64,000 bases of DNA from an uncultured Flavobacteriaceae bacterium (lineage in GTDB: Bacteria; Bacteroidota; Bacteroidia; Flavobacteriales; Flavobacteriaceae): NCBI GenBank assembly GCA_943787295.1, contig CALSLW010000001.1, positions 248,001-312,000 on the forward strand, read 5' to 3'. A program made the translations under genes and the position numbers. The notes beneath the pieces are model-generated. The model did not search any database, was not told the origin of the DNA, and was given only the letters and a program-made list of their open reading frames with translations. Positions 52,192-62,306 of this stretch are shown here, piece by piece. The number at the start of each line of letters is the position of its first letter. Within the stretch, counting starts at the first letter, position 1.

Positions 52192-55014
52192 CTAAAACCA
52201 TTTACGGGAAAATAGTTGCGTTAAAGTTTTAGGATCAAATGTAATTACGTAACGAATTTTTTGTTGATAATCAGGACCTTGCATTTGTAAACCGTCTGAA
52301 TTGTAAATAGGGAAATATACTTCTAAAAAGTCTGGCACTAAATTTAAACGCAACCCTGTGTCAAATAGTAGGCGTGAAGGCTGTTTTTTTTGATTGATAT
52401 AACCCACGTCTCCATAGGCTTCTAACCATTTCCAAAGACCAATACTTGTATTGAGTGTAAGTAAAAAGTCATCTGAATAGGGGCTGTCAAATTTTGATTT
52501 TAACCCACCTTCAGCTGGGATAAATTGTTGACTGTAGATTCCTGTAGTCTCAGATCTTCCGATATAGTTGTATTGAAATAAATAATCAGTAGGTCGATCT
52601 AAAGCATAGTCAAAGTAAGTTGTTGTTAAGTTATTACGCCATAAGAACTTTCCGGCGAATAGCCGCAAAGATATTTGTCGACCGCTGCGCATAAGGTGAC
52701 GGTATTCAGTTGTAAGATTGAATTTTCCAAATTGATCACTTGCTTCAAAGCCTGCGTTAAGGGTGAAAAAATCTAATGCGCCTTTATTGGAAAAAATATA
52801 ATTTAAACCTGTGATACTGTAGTTAGGGTTTTCGATAGTATTTTTATTCTCTTCTCTATCAACATATTGCCAAAAAAGGCGAAAGAGCTGCTTTTTATTG
52901 TCTCTGAGGTTGCGATTCCTTTTGAAGATATTGATTGATGTGAATAAACTGCTGTATCTAAGACCGCTATCATAATGAAAACTCGAACCGGCTAGATTGA
53001 TTTTTTTTAAGAAATAATCACTTTCGCTATTAAAAAGAGAATAAGCCGTTGCAAATGTTCCAACAAATGTTTTCTCATTGATTGAATAAAATGGTTCGAG
53101 GGTTAAAATGAACGGCTTTGTCTTGATGGTTTTATTGTTGAGTCTTACACCTAGGGATAAACCATCATAGGCATTAAAATCAACTCTAGGATTATATAAC
53201 ACCTGATTGTATTGTGGATTTTCAAGGTCTTTTACAAAGGTAAACCGCAAGGGTTTAAACCCTAAAGCATTTAGCCTTTTCCAATTATTTCGGGGGTTAA
53301 ATTCGGGTAATTTTGTTTTTGGATTAATCACTAAATAGTCTGCATCTTCTTGAGAAAGACTTAGGGATTGTCCAATTTGACTTGCCTTAAATTTATAGGT
53401 CTTGATAAGGCTATCGTTTTTTACTAATCCTACAGTAAAAGGGGGACGCATATCGCTTTTTTCTTCTATGCTAAAGTTGATTGTTTTGTCTTGAATATCA
53501 ATGCTACCAAATCTTAAGTCTATTGTTTTTTTATTGTTTGCATAGTTTTTTAAGAAAGGAGTATCTTCTGGATTGAAAAAGCTAAAAAAGAATTCTTGCA
53601 AGTCTTTTCCACTGTATTGCTTTGTTTTAACCTCTTTGATAAAATCTACAACTGCTTTGTCACTAAATTCAGTAACATAGTTGATGAGTAAGCCCATTTG
53701 ACTGGGAGAACCAATTTGTTCGTTGAATTTGATTAATTGATCTTTAGGTGTAACTAGGGCTTGTTGAAGATTTCTCCTTAGAACGAATTCGTGATATTCA
53801 ACAAAAGTGTCTTCAAAGTTTAAATCTTTAAAACGGTATTTTTTAAGCAGGAATTTTGCAATTGGCTGCCGCAAGACTAAGCCCAATAATTTTTTATCAG
53901 GATAATTTTCAATCACATAACGCATCATTAGATAGGTGTGCAAGCCACCTAACAACCAATAATCTTCTCGAGGATGCAAAGGGAGAAGCTCGTTTAAATA
54001 GTGATATAAATAGGTGTTTAAGGCTTTAATTTCAAATTCAAATTGTGGAGGAAAAGGCTTTAAAAAGCTAGGGACTAATGTCAAGCCATAAAAGGGGCGC
54101 TTATCGTATTTCTGTTGGGAAAGTAAAATGCGTTTGTGTGGATAAACCCCTAGGCTATTGTTCAAAAAAGTATTGACTTTACTAAGGCTATATCTACTTT
54201 CGGTTTTACTTAAATCGTTGCTGTCTAGATTTGAATACACTTCTTTTCCATCAAAGCTGAAAGCATTGTATGTTCCTTCCCTCCCGATTTGAAACAAAAG
54301 TTGCTTTTTGTTTTTATTCTGAAAAAAATGGGTGGCAAAACCTGATGAATATTCTGTTTTAAGCAGAACTAAATTGGATTGTATTTTCAGTTCTTTCGGG
54401 AGGGAAAATTTGATGTTGTAATTTCCTCTTTTATTGGGATTATCTTCTAAGTCTAGATGACTAATGGGTGCCCAACCATCTTGATTTTGCCAGGCAATGG
54501 TCAAAAAGATATTCTCGAGGAAATATTGTTCTTTGGCTATGATTCCATAGCCTGTAAACTTTGCATCGGGTAATTTTAGACTGTAATTTATTTTAATTGT
54601 TCGTTGTTCCCCTTTGGTGATTTCTTTCGGTAAAACAACTTTAACCATATCTATTTGATCTTCGGCTCTTTCCCAGCTCTGGACTTCTCCGTCTATCCAT
54701 ATTTCTTCTATAATGGTGGCGCCTCGTTTCGACTTTCCAGAAAGATAGAAACTGCGGTTGTATTCTTCTACTAAACGTTTTGCCAATGGACTTTCTGTCG
54801 AACTATAGGCGTGATTCCAATCGTTTAGATAAATGGCATTAGTAGCGAAGTCATTTTGATGTTTATAAGTGATTTCTTGTACTACTTTTAATTCACTCTC
54901 AGCTGCGTCGAGTTTCGCCTCAATCAAATAAATAGGCGCATCTTGTGCTAATGCTGGTGACATAAAGTACAGAAGGATAGCAACAAACGAAATTAACCTA
55001 TGATTTATCAACAT
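52192..55014 (-). CDS. M1-peptidase-like protein without zinc site, C-terminal barrel
   Basis: A 940-residue exported protein (signal M-L-I-N-H-R ... A-L-A-Q, cleavage near 24). Residues about 25-470 resemble gluzincin/M1 aminopeptidases. The H-E-x-x-H position reads L-Y-H-Y-L (336-340) and the W-L-N-E-G that gives the third ligand reads W-L-L-G-G (353-357), so zinc catalysis is not expected. Residues about 600-940 form short aromatic strands ending K-W-F, an outer-membrane barrel pattern. It follows the LOG gene directly in a leftward operon headed by uvrA. Function is unknown. Confidence 0.72.
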   Translation of the reverse strand: MLINHRLISFVAILLYFMSPALAQDAPIYLIEAKLDAAESELKVVQEITYKHQNDFATNAIYLNDWNHAYSSTESPLAKRLVEEYNRSFYLSGKSKRGATIIEEIWIDGEVQSWERAEDQIDMVKVVLPKEITKGEQRTIKINYSLKLPDAKFTGYGIIAKEQYFLENIFLTIAWQNQDGWAPISHLDLEDNPNKRGNYNIKFSLPKELKIQSNLVLLKTEYSSGFATHFFQNKNKKQLLFQIGREGTYNAFSFDGKEVYSNLDSNDLSKTESRYSLSKVNTFLNNSLGVYPHKRILLSQQKYDKRPFYGLTLVPSFLKPFPPQFEFEIKALNTYLYHYLNELLPLHPREDYWLLGGLHTYLMMRYVIENYPDKKLLGLVLRQPIAKFLLKKYRFKDLNFEDTFVEYHEFVLRRNLQQALVTPKDQLIKFNEQIGSPSQMGLLINYVTEFSDKAVVDFIKEVKTKQYSGKDLQEFFFSFFNPEDTPFLKNYANNKKTIDLRFGSIDIQDKTINFSIEEKSDMRPPFTVGLVKNDSLIKTYKFKASQIGQSLSLSQEDADYLVINPKTKLPEFNPRNNWKRLNALGFKPLRFTFVKDLENPQYNQVLYNPRVDFNAYDGLSLGVRLNNKTIKTKPFILTLEPFYSINEKTFVGTFATAYSLFNSESDYFLKKINLAGSSFHYDSGLRYSSLFTSINIFKRNRNLRDNKKQLFRLFWQYVDREENKNTIENPNYSITGLNYIFSNKGALDFFTLNAGFEASDQFGKFNLTTEYRHLMRSGRQISLRLFAGKFLWRNNLTTTYFDYALDRPTDYLFQYNYIGRSETTGIYSQQFIPAEGGLKSKFDSPYSDDFLLTLNTSIGLWKWLEAYGDVGYINQKKQPSRLLFDTGLRLNLVPDFLEVYFPIYNSDGLQMQGPDYQQKIRYVITFDPKTLTQLFSRKWF

Positions 55015-55689
55015 TTACCCTTCATTTTCTTCGTTGTTATAATACTCCCCCAAAAGTTCTAGAACTTGTTCTTTGGTGTCAACTAATTGGATTAGGTTTA
55101 AGTTTTCTTCGTTGATCATGCCTTGGGCAAGAAGGGTGTTTTTTAGCCAATCTATCAATCCCTTCCAAAAATCAGTTTTAACTAAAATGATAGGGATTTT
55201 CTTGATTTTATAAGTTTGCACTAGGGTGATTGCTTCGAATAATTCATCTAAGGTGCCTACACCACCCGGTAAAACGATAAAGGCTTTTGAAAACTTCACA
55301 AACATCACTTTTCGTACAAAAAAGTATTCAAAATTTAGATTGTGTTCTTTGTCGATATAAGCATTGGAGTTTTGCTCAAAAGGCAAGTCAATGTTAAGCC
55401 CTACAGAAATTCCCTGAGCTAATTGTGCTCCTTTATTTCCAGCTTCCATTATTCCAGGTCCTCCACCTGTAATGATGCCAAAGCCTCTTTCTGCAATCGA
55501 CTGTGCGATTTCTACGCCTAGGGTGTAATAGGGGGAGTCAGGTTTTGTTCTGGCAGAACCAAAAATTGACACGCAAGGTCCAACTGCATCTAGTTGCTCA
55601 TAGCCATTAACTAATTCTCCCATGATCTTAAAAACTGACCAGGCGTCTTTTCTCTTTGGAGTGTCGTTACTATTTGCGGTTGTTTTCAT
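55015..55689 (-). CDS. LOG family protein (TIGR00730)
   Basis: A 224-residue Rossmann-fold protein of the lysine-decarboxylase-like/LOG group, nucleoside 5'-monophosphate phosphoribohydrolases related to plant cytokinin activators. It has I-F-G-S-A-R-T near 44-50, G-I-I-T-G-G-G-P-G-I-M-E-A-G-N-K-G, and the signature P-G-G-V-G-T-L-D-E-L-F-E, which carries the catalytic Glu. Its start overlaps uvrA's end by 20 bases, and the next gene begins right after its stop. Whether it acts on AMP or on another nucleotide is not known. Confidence 0.9.
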   Translation of the reverse strand: MKTTANSNDTPKRKDAWSVFKIMGELVNGYEQLDAVGPCVSIFGSARTKPDSPYYTLGVEIAQSIAERGFGIITGGGPGIMEAGNKGAQLAQGISVGLNIDLPFEQNSNAYIDKEHNLNFEYFFVRKVMFVKFSKAFIVLPGGVGTLDELFEAITLVQTYKIKKIPIILVKTDFWKGLIDWLKNTLLAQGMINEENLNLIQLVDTKEQVLELLGEYYNNEENEG

Positions 55690-58522
55690 AAGCGATAAAT
55701 TCTTTTTTCAGATAATGTGCTGTATGACTATTTTTGTTTTCTAAAATAGCTTCTGGGATCCCCTGTGCTACTATGCAACCTCCGCCTTTTCCGCCCTCTG
55801 GGCCAATATCTACAATATAATCGACTTGTTTAATTACATCGAGATTATGTTCAATAATTAATACCGTATTTCCCTTATCTGTAAGGTGATTCAAGACCTC
55901 TAATAGCACACGAATATCTTCAAAATGTAAACCAGTTGTGGGTTCGTCTAAGATATAAAGAGTATTTCCAGTGTCTCTTTTAGACAGCTCTGTCGCTAAT
56001 TTTATGCGTTGTGCTTCTCCCCCAGAAAGAGTAGTAGAAGATTGTCCCAGTGTGATATACCCCAGACCCACATCTTGAAGGGTTTTTAATTTGCGATAGA
56101 TCTTTGGGATAGGTTCAAAAAATTCACAGGCCTGGTTAATCGTCATTTGTAAAACATCTGAAATGGATTTCCCCTTGAACCTAATTTCTAAGGTTTCTCG
56201 ATTGAAACGTTTCCCATTACAGGATTCACACTCGACATAAACATCTGGCAAGAAGTTCATTTCGATTACTTTTAGTCCACCCCCCATACAAGTTTCACAT
56301 CGACCACCAGTTACATTAAAACTAAAGCGACCGGGTTTATACCCTCTTATTTGAGCTTCTGGAGTTTGGGTAAATAGGTTGCGTATTTCACTAAAAACAC
56401 CTGTATATGTAGCAGGGTTAGAACGTGGAGTTCGCCCAATAGGACTTTGGTTTACATCAACGACCTTATCAAGGTTTTCTAAACCCTTTATTGTGCTGTA
56501 TTCTAAAGGTTTTTTTACACCATTGTAGTAATGAGCATTGAGAATAGGGTAGAGGGTTTCATTGATAAGTGTAGATTTTCCACTTCCTGAAACTCCAGTA
56601 ACCCCAATCATTAGTCCCAAAGGGATCTCTAAATCAACGTTTTTTAAATTATTTCCCTTGCAGCCCTTAAGTGATAGTTTTTTACCATTGCCTTTTCTCC
56701 TTTCCGTCGGGATAACAATGCTTTTCTTGCCTGTTAAATAATCCGCTGTGAGGGATTGATCACTAAGGATCTCCTCTGGGCTTCCTTTGGATATAATTTC
56801 ACCCCCATTTTTTCCAGCATGTGGACCAAGGTCAATGACATAATCCGCACGTTCGATCATGTCCTTGTCGTGTTCAACAACTACAACAGAGTTTCCTATA
56901 TCGCGTAACGCAGTAAGCGAATTAATTAAACGCTCATTATCCCTTTGATGCAAACCTATACTGGGTTCATCGAGAATATATAATACACCAACTAATTGAG
57001 AACCAATTTGTGTCGCTAAACGAATGCGTTGTGCTTCTCCACCCGAAAGGGATTTAGAAGAACGATTTAGAGCGAGGTAACTCAAGCCAACATTTAATAA
57101 GAATTCTGTTCTCGCTTTAATCTCTTTGATGATTTCTTCTCCTATTTTTATTTCGTTTACCGAGAGTTTTTCAGGGAGAACCAATATCCAATCATATAAA
57201 TCTTTCAAGTCCATTTGCGCTAAATCTGCAATGGATTTCTCATCAATTTTAAAATTGAGCGCTTCCTCGTTTAAGCGATTTCCTTTGCAGCTTCTACAAC
57301 TTTCTTGATCCATATATTCTGCAGCCCAACGTTTAATATTCATCGAATCTGCTTGCTGATACTGATTAAAAATAAAGTTCTCTATCCCTTCGTAGTCAAT
57401 TTTGTATTTACGGGTAACCCCTAAACTTTTAGAAGCGACAGAGAAAGTATCACTACCCCCTCTTAAAATGATATTAAGCGCTTCAACAGGAATATCTTCA
57501 ATGGGATCTGCGAGAGAGAAGTTATATCGTTTTGCAATTGTTTCCATTTGCTTATACCCCCAAGAACTCTTTTTGTTTCCAAGCGGTTTGATCCCCCCAG
57601 CCGCTATTGACAGCGAACGATCTGGAATTATTTTATTGGTATTAATCACATGTTGATCACCTAAACCTCTGCAGCTAGGACACATCCCTTTTGGGGAGTT
57701 AAAGGAAAACGAATTAGGCTCTGGATTGGGGTAGGATACCCCAGAACTAGGGCACATTAAATTCCGACTAAAATAGCGTGGTTCTTGAGTTTCAGTATTT
57801 AACACCATCAAAGTATCATTGCCTTGATACATGGCGGCAATCATGGATTCTCTCAATCGCTTGATACTGTTTTCATTATCATTAATGGTCATGCGATCGA
57901 CCACTAATTCAATGTCATGTGTTTTATAGCGATCAACCTTCATTCCTCTAGAAAGTTCAACTACAACACCGTCTACCCTAACTTTTACAAAGCCTTGGCG
58001 GGCAAGATTTTCAAACAACTCGCGATAATGTCCCTTTCTAGATTTGATAATAGGGGCGAGTAGCATGACCTTTTTTTGCTTGTAGTCAGTTAAGATTAAC
58101 TCAATGATTTGATCATCGCTATAACTGACCATTTTTTCGTTTGAAATATAGCTATAAGCAGTTCCTATTCTGGCATACATCAAACGCAAGAAATCATAGA
58201 GTTCTGTAATGGTTCCCACGGTAGAACGCGGACTTTTAGATGTCGTTTTTTGCTCAATGGCAATTACTGGAGAGAGACCATCGATTTTATCTACTTCTGG
58301 TCGCTCGAGATTCCCTAGAAATTGTCTTACATAGGCCGAAAATGTTTCCATATAACGACGTTGTCCTTCAGCATAAATGGTGTCAAAGGCTAGGGAGGAC
58401 TTCCCGCTACCTGATAATCCAGTAATCACGACCAATTGATCACGTGGTATCTGGATGTCAATATTTTTTAGATTGTGTACCCTAGCACCTTGTACGTCAA
58501 TACAATTTTCCTCTATTGTCAT
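55670..58522 (-). CDS. uvrA: Excinuclease ABC subunit A
   Basis: UvrA recognises bulky DNA lesions with UvrB and starts nucleotide excision repair. The 950-residue protein has two ABC ATPase units: Walker A G-L-S-G-S-G-K-S-S-L-A-F-D-T and G-V-S-G-S-G-K-S-T-L-I, two L-S-G-G-E-A-Q-R-I signatures and D-E-P-S-I-G-L-H / D-E-P-T-T-G-L-H. Zinc fingers are seen as C-P-S-S-G ... C-P-S-C and C-E-T-C-M-G-G-G ... C-E-S-C. Length and domains are normal. It heads the uvrA-LOG-barrel operon. Confidence 0.97.
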   Translation of the reverse strand: MTIEENCIDVQGARVHNLKNIDIQIPRDQLVVITGLSGSGKSSLAFDTIYAEGQRRYMETFSAYVRQFLGNLERPEVDKIDGLSPVIAIEQKTTSKSPRSTVGTITELYDFLRLMYARIGTAYSYISNEKMVSYSDDQIIELILTDYKQKKVMLLAPIIKSRKGHYRELFENLARQGFVKVRVDGVVVELSRGMKVDRYKTHDIELVVDRMTINDNENSIKRLRESMIAAMYQGNDTLMVLNTETQEPRYFSRNLMCPSSGVSYPNPEPNSFSFNSPKGMCPSCRGLGDQHVINTNKIIPDRSLSIAAGGIKPLGNKKSSWGYKQMETIAKRYNFSLADPIEDIPVEALNIILRGGSDTFSVASKSLGVTRKYKIDYEGIENFIFNQYQQADSMNIKRWAAEYMDQESCRSCKGNRLNEEALNFKIDEKSIADLAQMDLKDLYDWILVLPEKLSVNEIKIGEEIIKEIKARTEFLLNVGLSYLALNRSSKSLSGGEAQRIRLATQIGSQLVGVLYILDEPSIGLHQRDNERLINSLTALRDIGNSVVVVEHDKDMIERADYVIDLGPHAGKNGGEIISKGSPEEILSDQSLTADYLTGKKSIVIPTERRKGNGKKLSLKGCKGNNLKNVDLEIPLGLMIGVTGVSGSGKSTLINETLYPILNAHYYNGVKKPLEYSTIKGLENLDKVVDVNQSPIGRTPRSNPATYTGVFSEIRNLFTQTPEAQIRGYKPGRFSFNVTGGRCETCMGGGLKVIEMNFLPDVYVECESCNGKRFNRETLEIRFKGKSISDVLQMTINQACEFFEPIPKIYRKLKTLQDVGLGYITLGQSSTTLSGGEAQRIKLATELSKRDTGNTLYILDEPTTGLHFEDIRVLLEVLNHLTDKGNTVLIIEHNLDVIKQVDYIVDIGPEGGKGGGCIVAQGIPEAILENKNSHTAHYLKKEFIAYENNRK

Positions 58523-58546
58523 TATATTTTTTTCCTTTTTTAGACC

Positions 58547-60211
58547 TTAGAAAGTAGCTGCTGCGTCATCACCTCTAGGGTCAGCACCAACACTCATATT
58601 TCCATTATCTATTAAAATAGCATCTACTTTACCAATAATGCGGTTGTGCTTTGTTTCTATAGTGTGTCCTTTGTCTTTTAATTTCTGAATGACATCTTCT
58701 TCAAAAGCACCAGGTTCTAATACCACTTCATCTGGCAGCCATTGATGATGAAAACGAGGGGCAGCCACCGCTTCTTGCATTCCCATCCCGTGTTCATACA
58801 CATTGAGAATAGCTTGAAAAACAGAAGTAATGATGGTTGATCCTCCTGGTGTCCCCACTACCATATACAGCTGATTGTTTTTTTCAATGATTGTGGGGGT
58901 CATTGAGCTAAGCATACGCTTTTTTGGAGCAATGCTATTTGCTTCGCTCCCGGTTAAACCAAACATATTTGGAATACCTGGTTTACTGCTAAAATCATCC
59001 ATCTCATTGTTCATAAATACTCCGATCTCATCGACATATACTTTTGAACCATAGGCTCCATTAAGCGTAGTGGTAACAGAAACTGCATTTCCTTCTTTGT
59101 CTACAATAGAGAAATGAGTGGTTTCATCACTTTCTACCACAATGATATCTCCATGAGAAACATCTTTAGATAGTGTTGCATTGTCTGCAGAATAATTTTG
59201 CATTCTTTCAGCAATATAAGAGGGATCAATTAGATGTGCTTGTGGCACAGAGACAAAGTCAGGGTCGCCTAAAAAGTGGCTTCGATCGGCATAAGAACGC
59301 CGCTCTGCTTCAATCATCAAATGCATGCTTTCGGTGCTATTATGCCCCATGTTTTTGAGGTTATAAGGAGCAACCATTTGCATCATTTGACTTAGGCAAA
59401 TTCCACCACTTGATGGAGGAGCCATAGAAATTACATTGAGATCTTTGTAGCTAAATTGAATGGGATCACGCCATTTAGGTTCGTAAACCTTTAAATCTTC
59501 AAGGCTTAAGATTCCACCCGTTGCTTGTGTTTTATTGACCATGGCTTCTGCGACCCAGCCTTCATAGAAACCTGCATTTCCTTTTGCTGCAATAGCTTTG
59601 AGGGTTCTCGCTAATGGAAGGTTCACAATGCGATCTCCTGCCTTGTGTTCTTGTGCAAAGAAAGTGTCCTCGCCATTACCTTCAATAAACAAATCGCGAT
59701 AACGTTTAAAACTTTGGGCTTGTTTTTCTGTAACGATATAGCCTTCTTCTGCTAATTTTATGGCTGGCGCCAAAAGTTGCTTGAGGGGAAGAGAGCCCAT
59801 TTTGCGATGTACTTCAAGTATTCCAGCGACTGCGCCTGGGATCCCCACGGCTAAGCCTCCTACAGTACTCAGTTTAGGAATCACATTGCCTTTATCATCA
59901 AGAAAAAGGTCTTTGGTGGCTTTTAAGGGCGCTATCTCACGATAATCTAAGGTACCGGTTTCACCTGCTGCTGTTCGATAAACAAAGAAACCCCCACCAG
60001 TAATATTTCCTGCTACAGGATAAACGACTGTTAGTGCAAAACTAGTTGCGACCATGGCATCATAGGCGTTTCCTCCTTGCATCATTATTGTTTTTCCAGC
60101 TTCAGAAGCTTCGATACGAGCAGAAACAACAGCAGCTTGTATTTCTTGCTTCGATTCGGTATTACATTGTAAAAAAACAAGTAGGGCAAGAAAGAAGTTG
60201 ATTTTTTTCAT
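58547..60211 (-). CDS. ggt: Gamma-glutamyltransferase, lipoprotein
   Basis: Ggt is an N-terminal nucleophile hydrolase that splits gamma-glutamyl bonds, for example in glutathione. The 554-residue precursor has a short signal ending in L-V-F-L-Q-C (likely lipidated Cys16). The processing site is D-E-T-T-H-F-S-I-V-D-K-E-G-N, with the second Thr as nucleophile after self-cleavage. Further blocks are N-N-E-M-D-D-F, S-S-M-T-P-T-I and V-G-T-P-G-G-S-T-I-I. It should act in the periplasm. A 24-base gap separates it from uvrA. Confidence 0.95.
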   Translation of the reverse strand: MKKINFFLALLVFLQCNTESKQEIQAAVVSARIEASEAGKTIMMQGGNAYDAMVATSFALTVVYPVAGNITGGGFFVYRTAAGETGTLDYREIAPLKATKDLFLDDKGNVIPKLSTVGGLAVGIPGAVAGILEVHRKMGSLPLKQLLAPAIKLAEEGYIVTEKQAQSFKRYRDLFIEGNGEDTFFAQEHKAGDRIVNLPLARTLKAIAAKGNAGFYEGWVAEAMVNKTQATGGILSLEDLKVYEPKWRDPIQFSYKDLNVISMAPPSSGGICLSQMMQMVAPYNLKNMGHNSTESMHLMIEAERRSYADRSHFLGDPDFVSVPQAHLIDPSYIAERMQNYSADNATLSKDVSHGDIIVVESDETTHFSIVDKEGNAVSVTTTLNGAYGSKVYVDEIGVFMNNEMDDFSSKPGIPNMFGLTGSEANSIAPKKRMLSSMTPTIIEKNNQLYMVVGTPGGSTIITSVFQAILNVYEHGMGMQEAVAAPRFHHQWLPDEVVLEPGAFEEDVIQKLKDKGHTIETKHNRIIGKVDAILIDNGNMSVGADPRGDDAAATF

Positions 60212-60250
60212 GTGTAATTTTAAGCCTTAAATTTAAATAAAGTTCCCCAA

Positions 60251-60838
60251 CTATTCTCCCAATTCTAGCTTATTCTTACAATGTGCTTCAAGATCAGAAA
60301 AGAAGTCCTGAAATTCTGCAATTAGCTGCGTTTTATGTGTTTCAATAGTGCTTATAGCGGCCGGGAAATTAGACGGGAAAGAAGTGCGTTTACTCATGTG
60401 GAATAAAATCCGCTCTAAGCCTTTAATGGAACGGTATTCAACTAGCCAATTTTGTTCTTGCATTAATTCAAATAAACGATGCATTTTTTCTGGCAAAAGA
60501 TTCTTCTGGGTGGCTGTATGACGATAAAATTCTGCCGCATAGGAAGAAAGATCTGTTGTGTGGTAAGTCTCCCACAATTGCGCTAAAAGGTGATCATAGA
60601 CAATATCGAGGATTACCCTTGCATAATGACCGTGTTCAGGAAAAAATAATTTGCAGTGTTGTCTAAAGATGGGGTGTGCATCTGTAAAGCTATCTATACT
60701 GCGGTGAAGCTTAATCCCTTCTTTAATCCTTTGTGAATAGTGACTGTATTGATTTCCGCGAATGCTATCTGCAATAAAATTGCCAAACCTAAGGTCAGTG
60801 TCCGTTCCAGATAAATAAAGGTGGGCGAGGAAATTCAT
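60251..60838 (-). CDS. acpH: Acyl carrier protein phosphodiesterase
   Basis: AcpH removes the phosphopantetheine arm of acyl carrier protein. The 195-residue protein has the family layout: M-N-F-L-A-H-L-Y-L-S, F-G-N-F-I-A-D-S-I-R-G, I-K-L-H-R-S-I-D-S-F-T-D-A-H-P and I-L-D-I-V-Y-D-H-L-L-A, with conserved His and Asp of the HD-like metal site. The length is normal and there is no signal peptide. It is upstream of ggt on the same strand and divergent from glmM. Confidence 0.9.
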   Translation of the reverse strand: MNFLAHLYLSGTDTDLRFGNFIADSIRGNQYSHYSQRIKEGIKLHRSIDSFTDAHPIFRQHCKLFFPEHGHYARVILDIVYDHLLAQLWETYHTTDLSSYAAEFYRHTATQKNLLPEKMHRLFELMQEQNWLVEYRSIKGLERILFHMSKRTSFPSNFPAAISTIETHKTQLIAEFQDFFSDLEAHCKNKLELGE

Positions 60839-60895
60839 TTGGTAAAAATAAACTGTTTTGTTAAACCAGCCAGCTTTTTAATTCTTTACAATTTT

Positions 60896-60903
60896 TATCT
60901 TTG
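60896..60903 (+). promoter_or_regulatory. -7 promoter box for glmM
   Basis: TATCTTTG matches TAnnTTTG exactly, 14 bases before the ATG at 60918. No clear -33 was seen at standard spacing. Confidence 0.5.
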
Positions 60904-60917
60904 GTAAAATTTAACAC

Positions 60918-62306
60918 ATGACCTTAATCAAATCAATATCTGGAATCCGTGGTACTATTGGGGGGCGGCCTGAAGATAACTTAACACCCATTGATGCGGT
61001 AAAGTTTGCGGCGGCCTATGGGGCTTATATGCAAAGTCAATCCAGTGAAGATAAAATGACGATTGTAATCGGTCGTGATGCCCGTATTTCTGGAGAAATG
61101 ATCCAGAGTTTAGTTGTGCAAACGCTCGTTGGGATGGGGATTGATATTATCGATCTAGGTTTATCGACTACACCCACGGTAGAAATGGCGGTTGTTGAGA
61201 AAAATGCCGATGGAGGGATTATATTAACTGCCAGTCACAATCCCAAACAATGGAATGCCCTTAAATTGCTTGATGCCAAAGGAGAATTTCTTGACGCAGC
61301 AGCAGGAGCCAAGATTTTATCTTTAGCGGAAGCGGAAAATTTCACCTTCGCTGAAGTTGATGATTTAGGCCGGGTAGAAAAAGACAATACGGCTATTTTA
61401 GCACATATACAGGCCGTTTTAGCCCACCCACTAATTGATTTAGCAGCGATTAAAGCTGCAAATTTTTCTGCTGTGGTTGACGGAGTAAATTCTACGGGTG
61501 GCATTGCACTTCCACCTTTATTAGAGGCATTAGGGGTAAAATGTTTTCCGTTGTATTGTGAACCTACGGGGCATTTCCCCCACAATCCTGAACCGCTCAA
61601 AGAACATTTAGGGGATTTAGCAGAAGAAGTCGTGCGTAAAAAAGCAGATTTAGGAATTGTTGTAGACCCAGATGTGGATCGTTTAGCCTTTATGGATGAG
61701 CAGGGAGAAATGTTCGGAGAAGAATATACTTTAGTGGCTTGTGCTGACTATGTTTTAAGTAAAAATTCTGGAAATACGGTTTCTAATCTTTCTTCAACAA
61801 GTGCTTTACGTGATATAACAGAAGCAGCTGGAGGTCAATATTTTGCTTCCGCCGTAGGCGAAGTAAATGTGGTAGCAAAAATGAAAGAAAAACAGGCTGT
61901 AATCGGGGGAGAAGGTAATGGCGGAATTATCGATCCTAATCTTCATTATGGACGCGACGCCTTGGTTGGGGTTGCCTTATTTTTATCCTTATTGGCGCAA
62001 CGCAAGTGCAGTGTTTCTGTCTTAAAAGCTTCTTATCCACAATATTATATGAGTAAGGGTAAAATTGCCCTTGATGCAAGTTTAGATGTCGATGCACTAT
62101 TGACACAAATGGAACATAATTATCAAGCTGATCAACCTTTGACCATTGACGGGCTAAAGATTGATTTTCCAGAAGGCTGGGTGCATATGCGAAAATCAAA
62201 TACCGAACCAATTATTCGGGTATATGCAGAAGCTGGGACACAGAAACAGGCAGATGCTTTGACCCAGCGTTTTTCAAGTGAATTATTAGCTATTGCGGGG
62301 CAGTAG
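60918..62306 (+). CDS. glmM: Phosphoglucosamine mutase (GlmM-like)
   Basis: GlmM converts glucosamine-6-phosphate to glucosamine-1-phosphate for peptidoglycan and lipid A. The 462-residue protein starts M-T-L-I-K-S-I-S-G-I-R-G-T-I, has the phosphoserine loop T-A-S-H-N-P-K-Q-W-N-A, the metal loop D-P-D-V-D-R, the sugar loop G-E-G-N-G-G and the phosphate loop R-K-S-N-T-E-P-I-I-R. The E-G-N-G-G fits GlmM of Bacteroidota, though a phosphomannomutase role cannot be fully excluded. Its end overlaps the convergent acyltransferase gene by 17 bases. Confidence 0.9.
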   Translation: MTLIKSISGIRGTIGGRPEDNLTPIDAVKFAAAYGAYMQSQSSEDKMTIVIGRDARISGEMIQSLVVQTLVGMGIDIIDLGLSTTPTVEMAVVEKNADGGIILTASHNPKQWNALKLLDAKGEFLDAAAGAKILSLAEAENFTFAEVDDLGRVEKDNTAILAHIQAVLAHPLIDLAAIKAANFSAVVDGVNSTGGIALPPLLEALGVKCFPLYCEPTGHFPHNPEPLKEHLGDLAEEVVRKKADLGIVVDPDVDRLAFMDEQGEMFGEEYTLVACADYVLSKNSGNTVSNLSSTSALRDITEAAGGQYFASAVGEVNVVAKMKEKQAVIGGEGNGGIIDPNLHYGRDALVGVALFLSLLAQRKCSVSVLKASYPQYYMSKGKIALDASLDVDALLTQMEHNYQADQPLTIDGLKIDFPEGWVHMRKSNTEPIIRVYAEAGTQKQADALTQRFSSELLAIAGQ

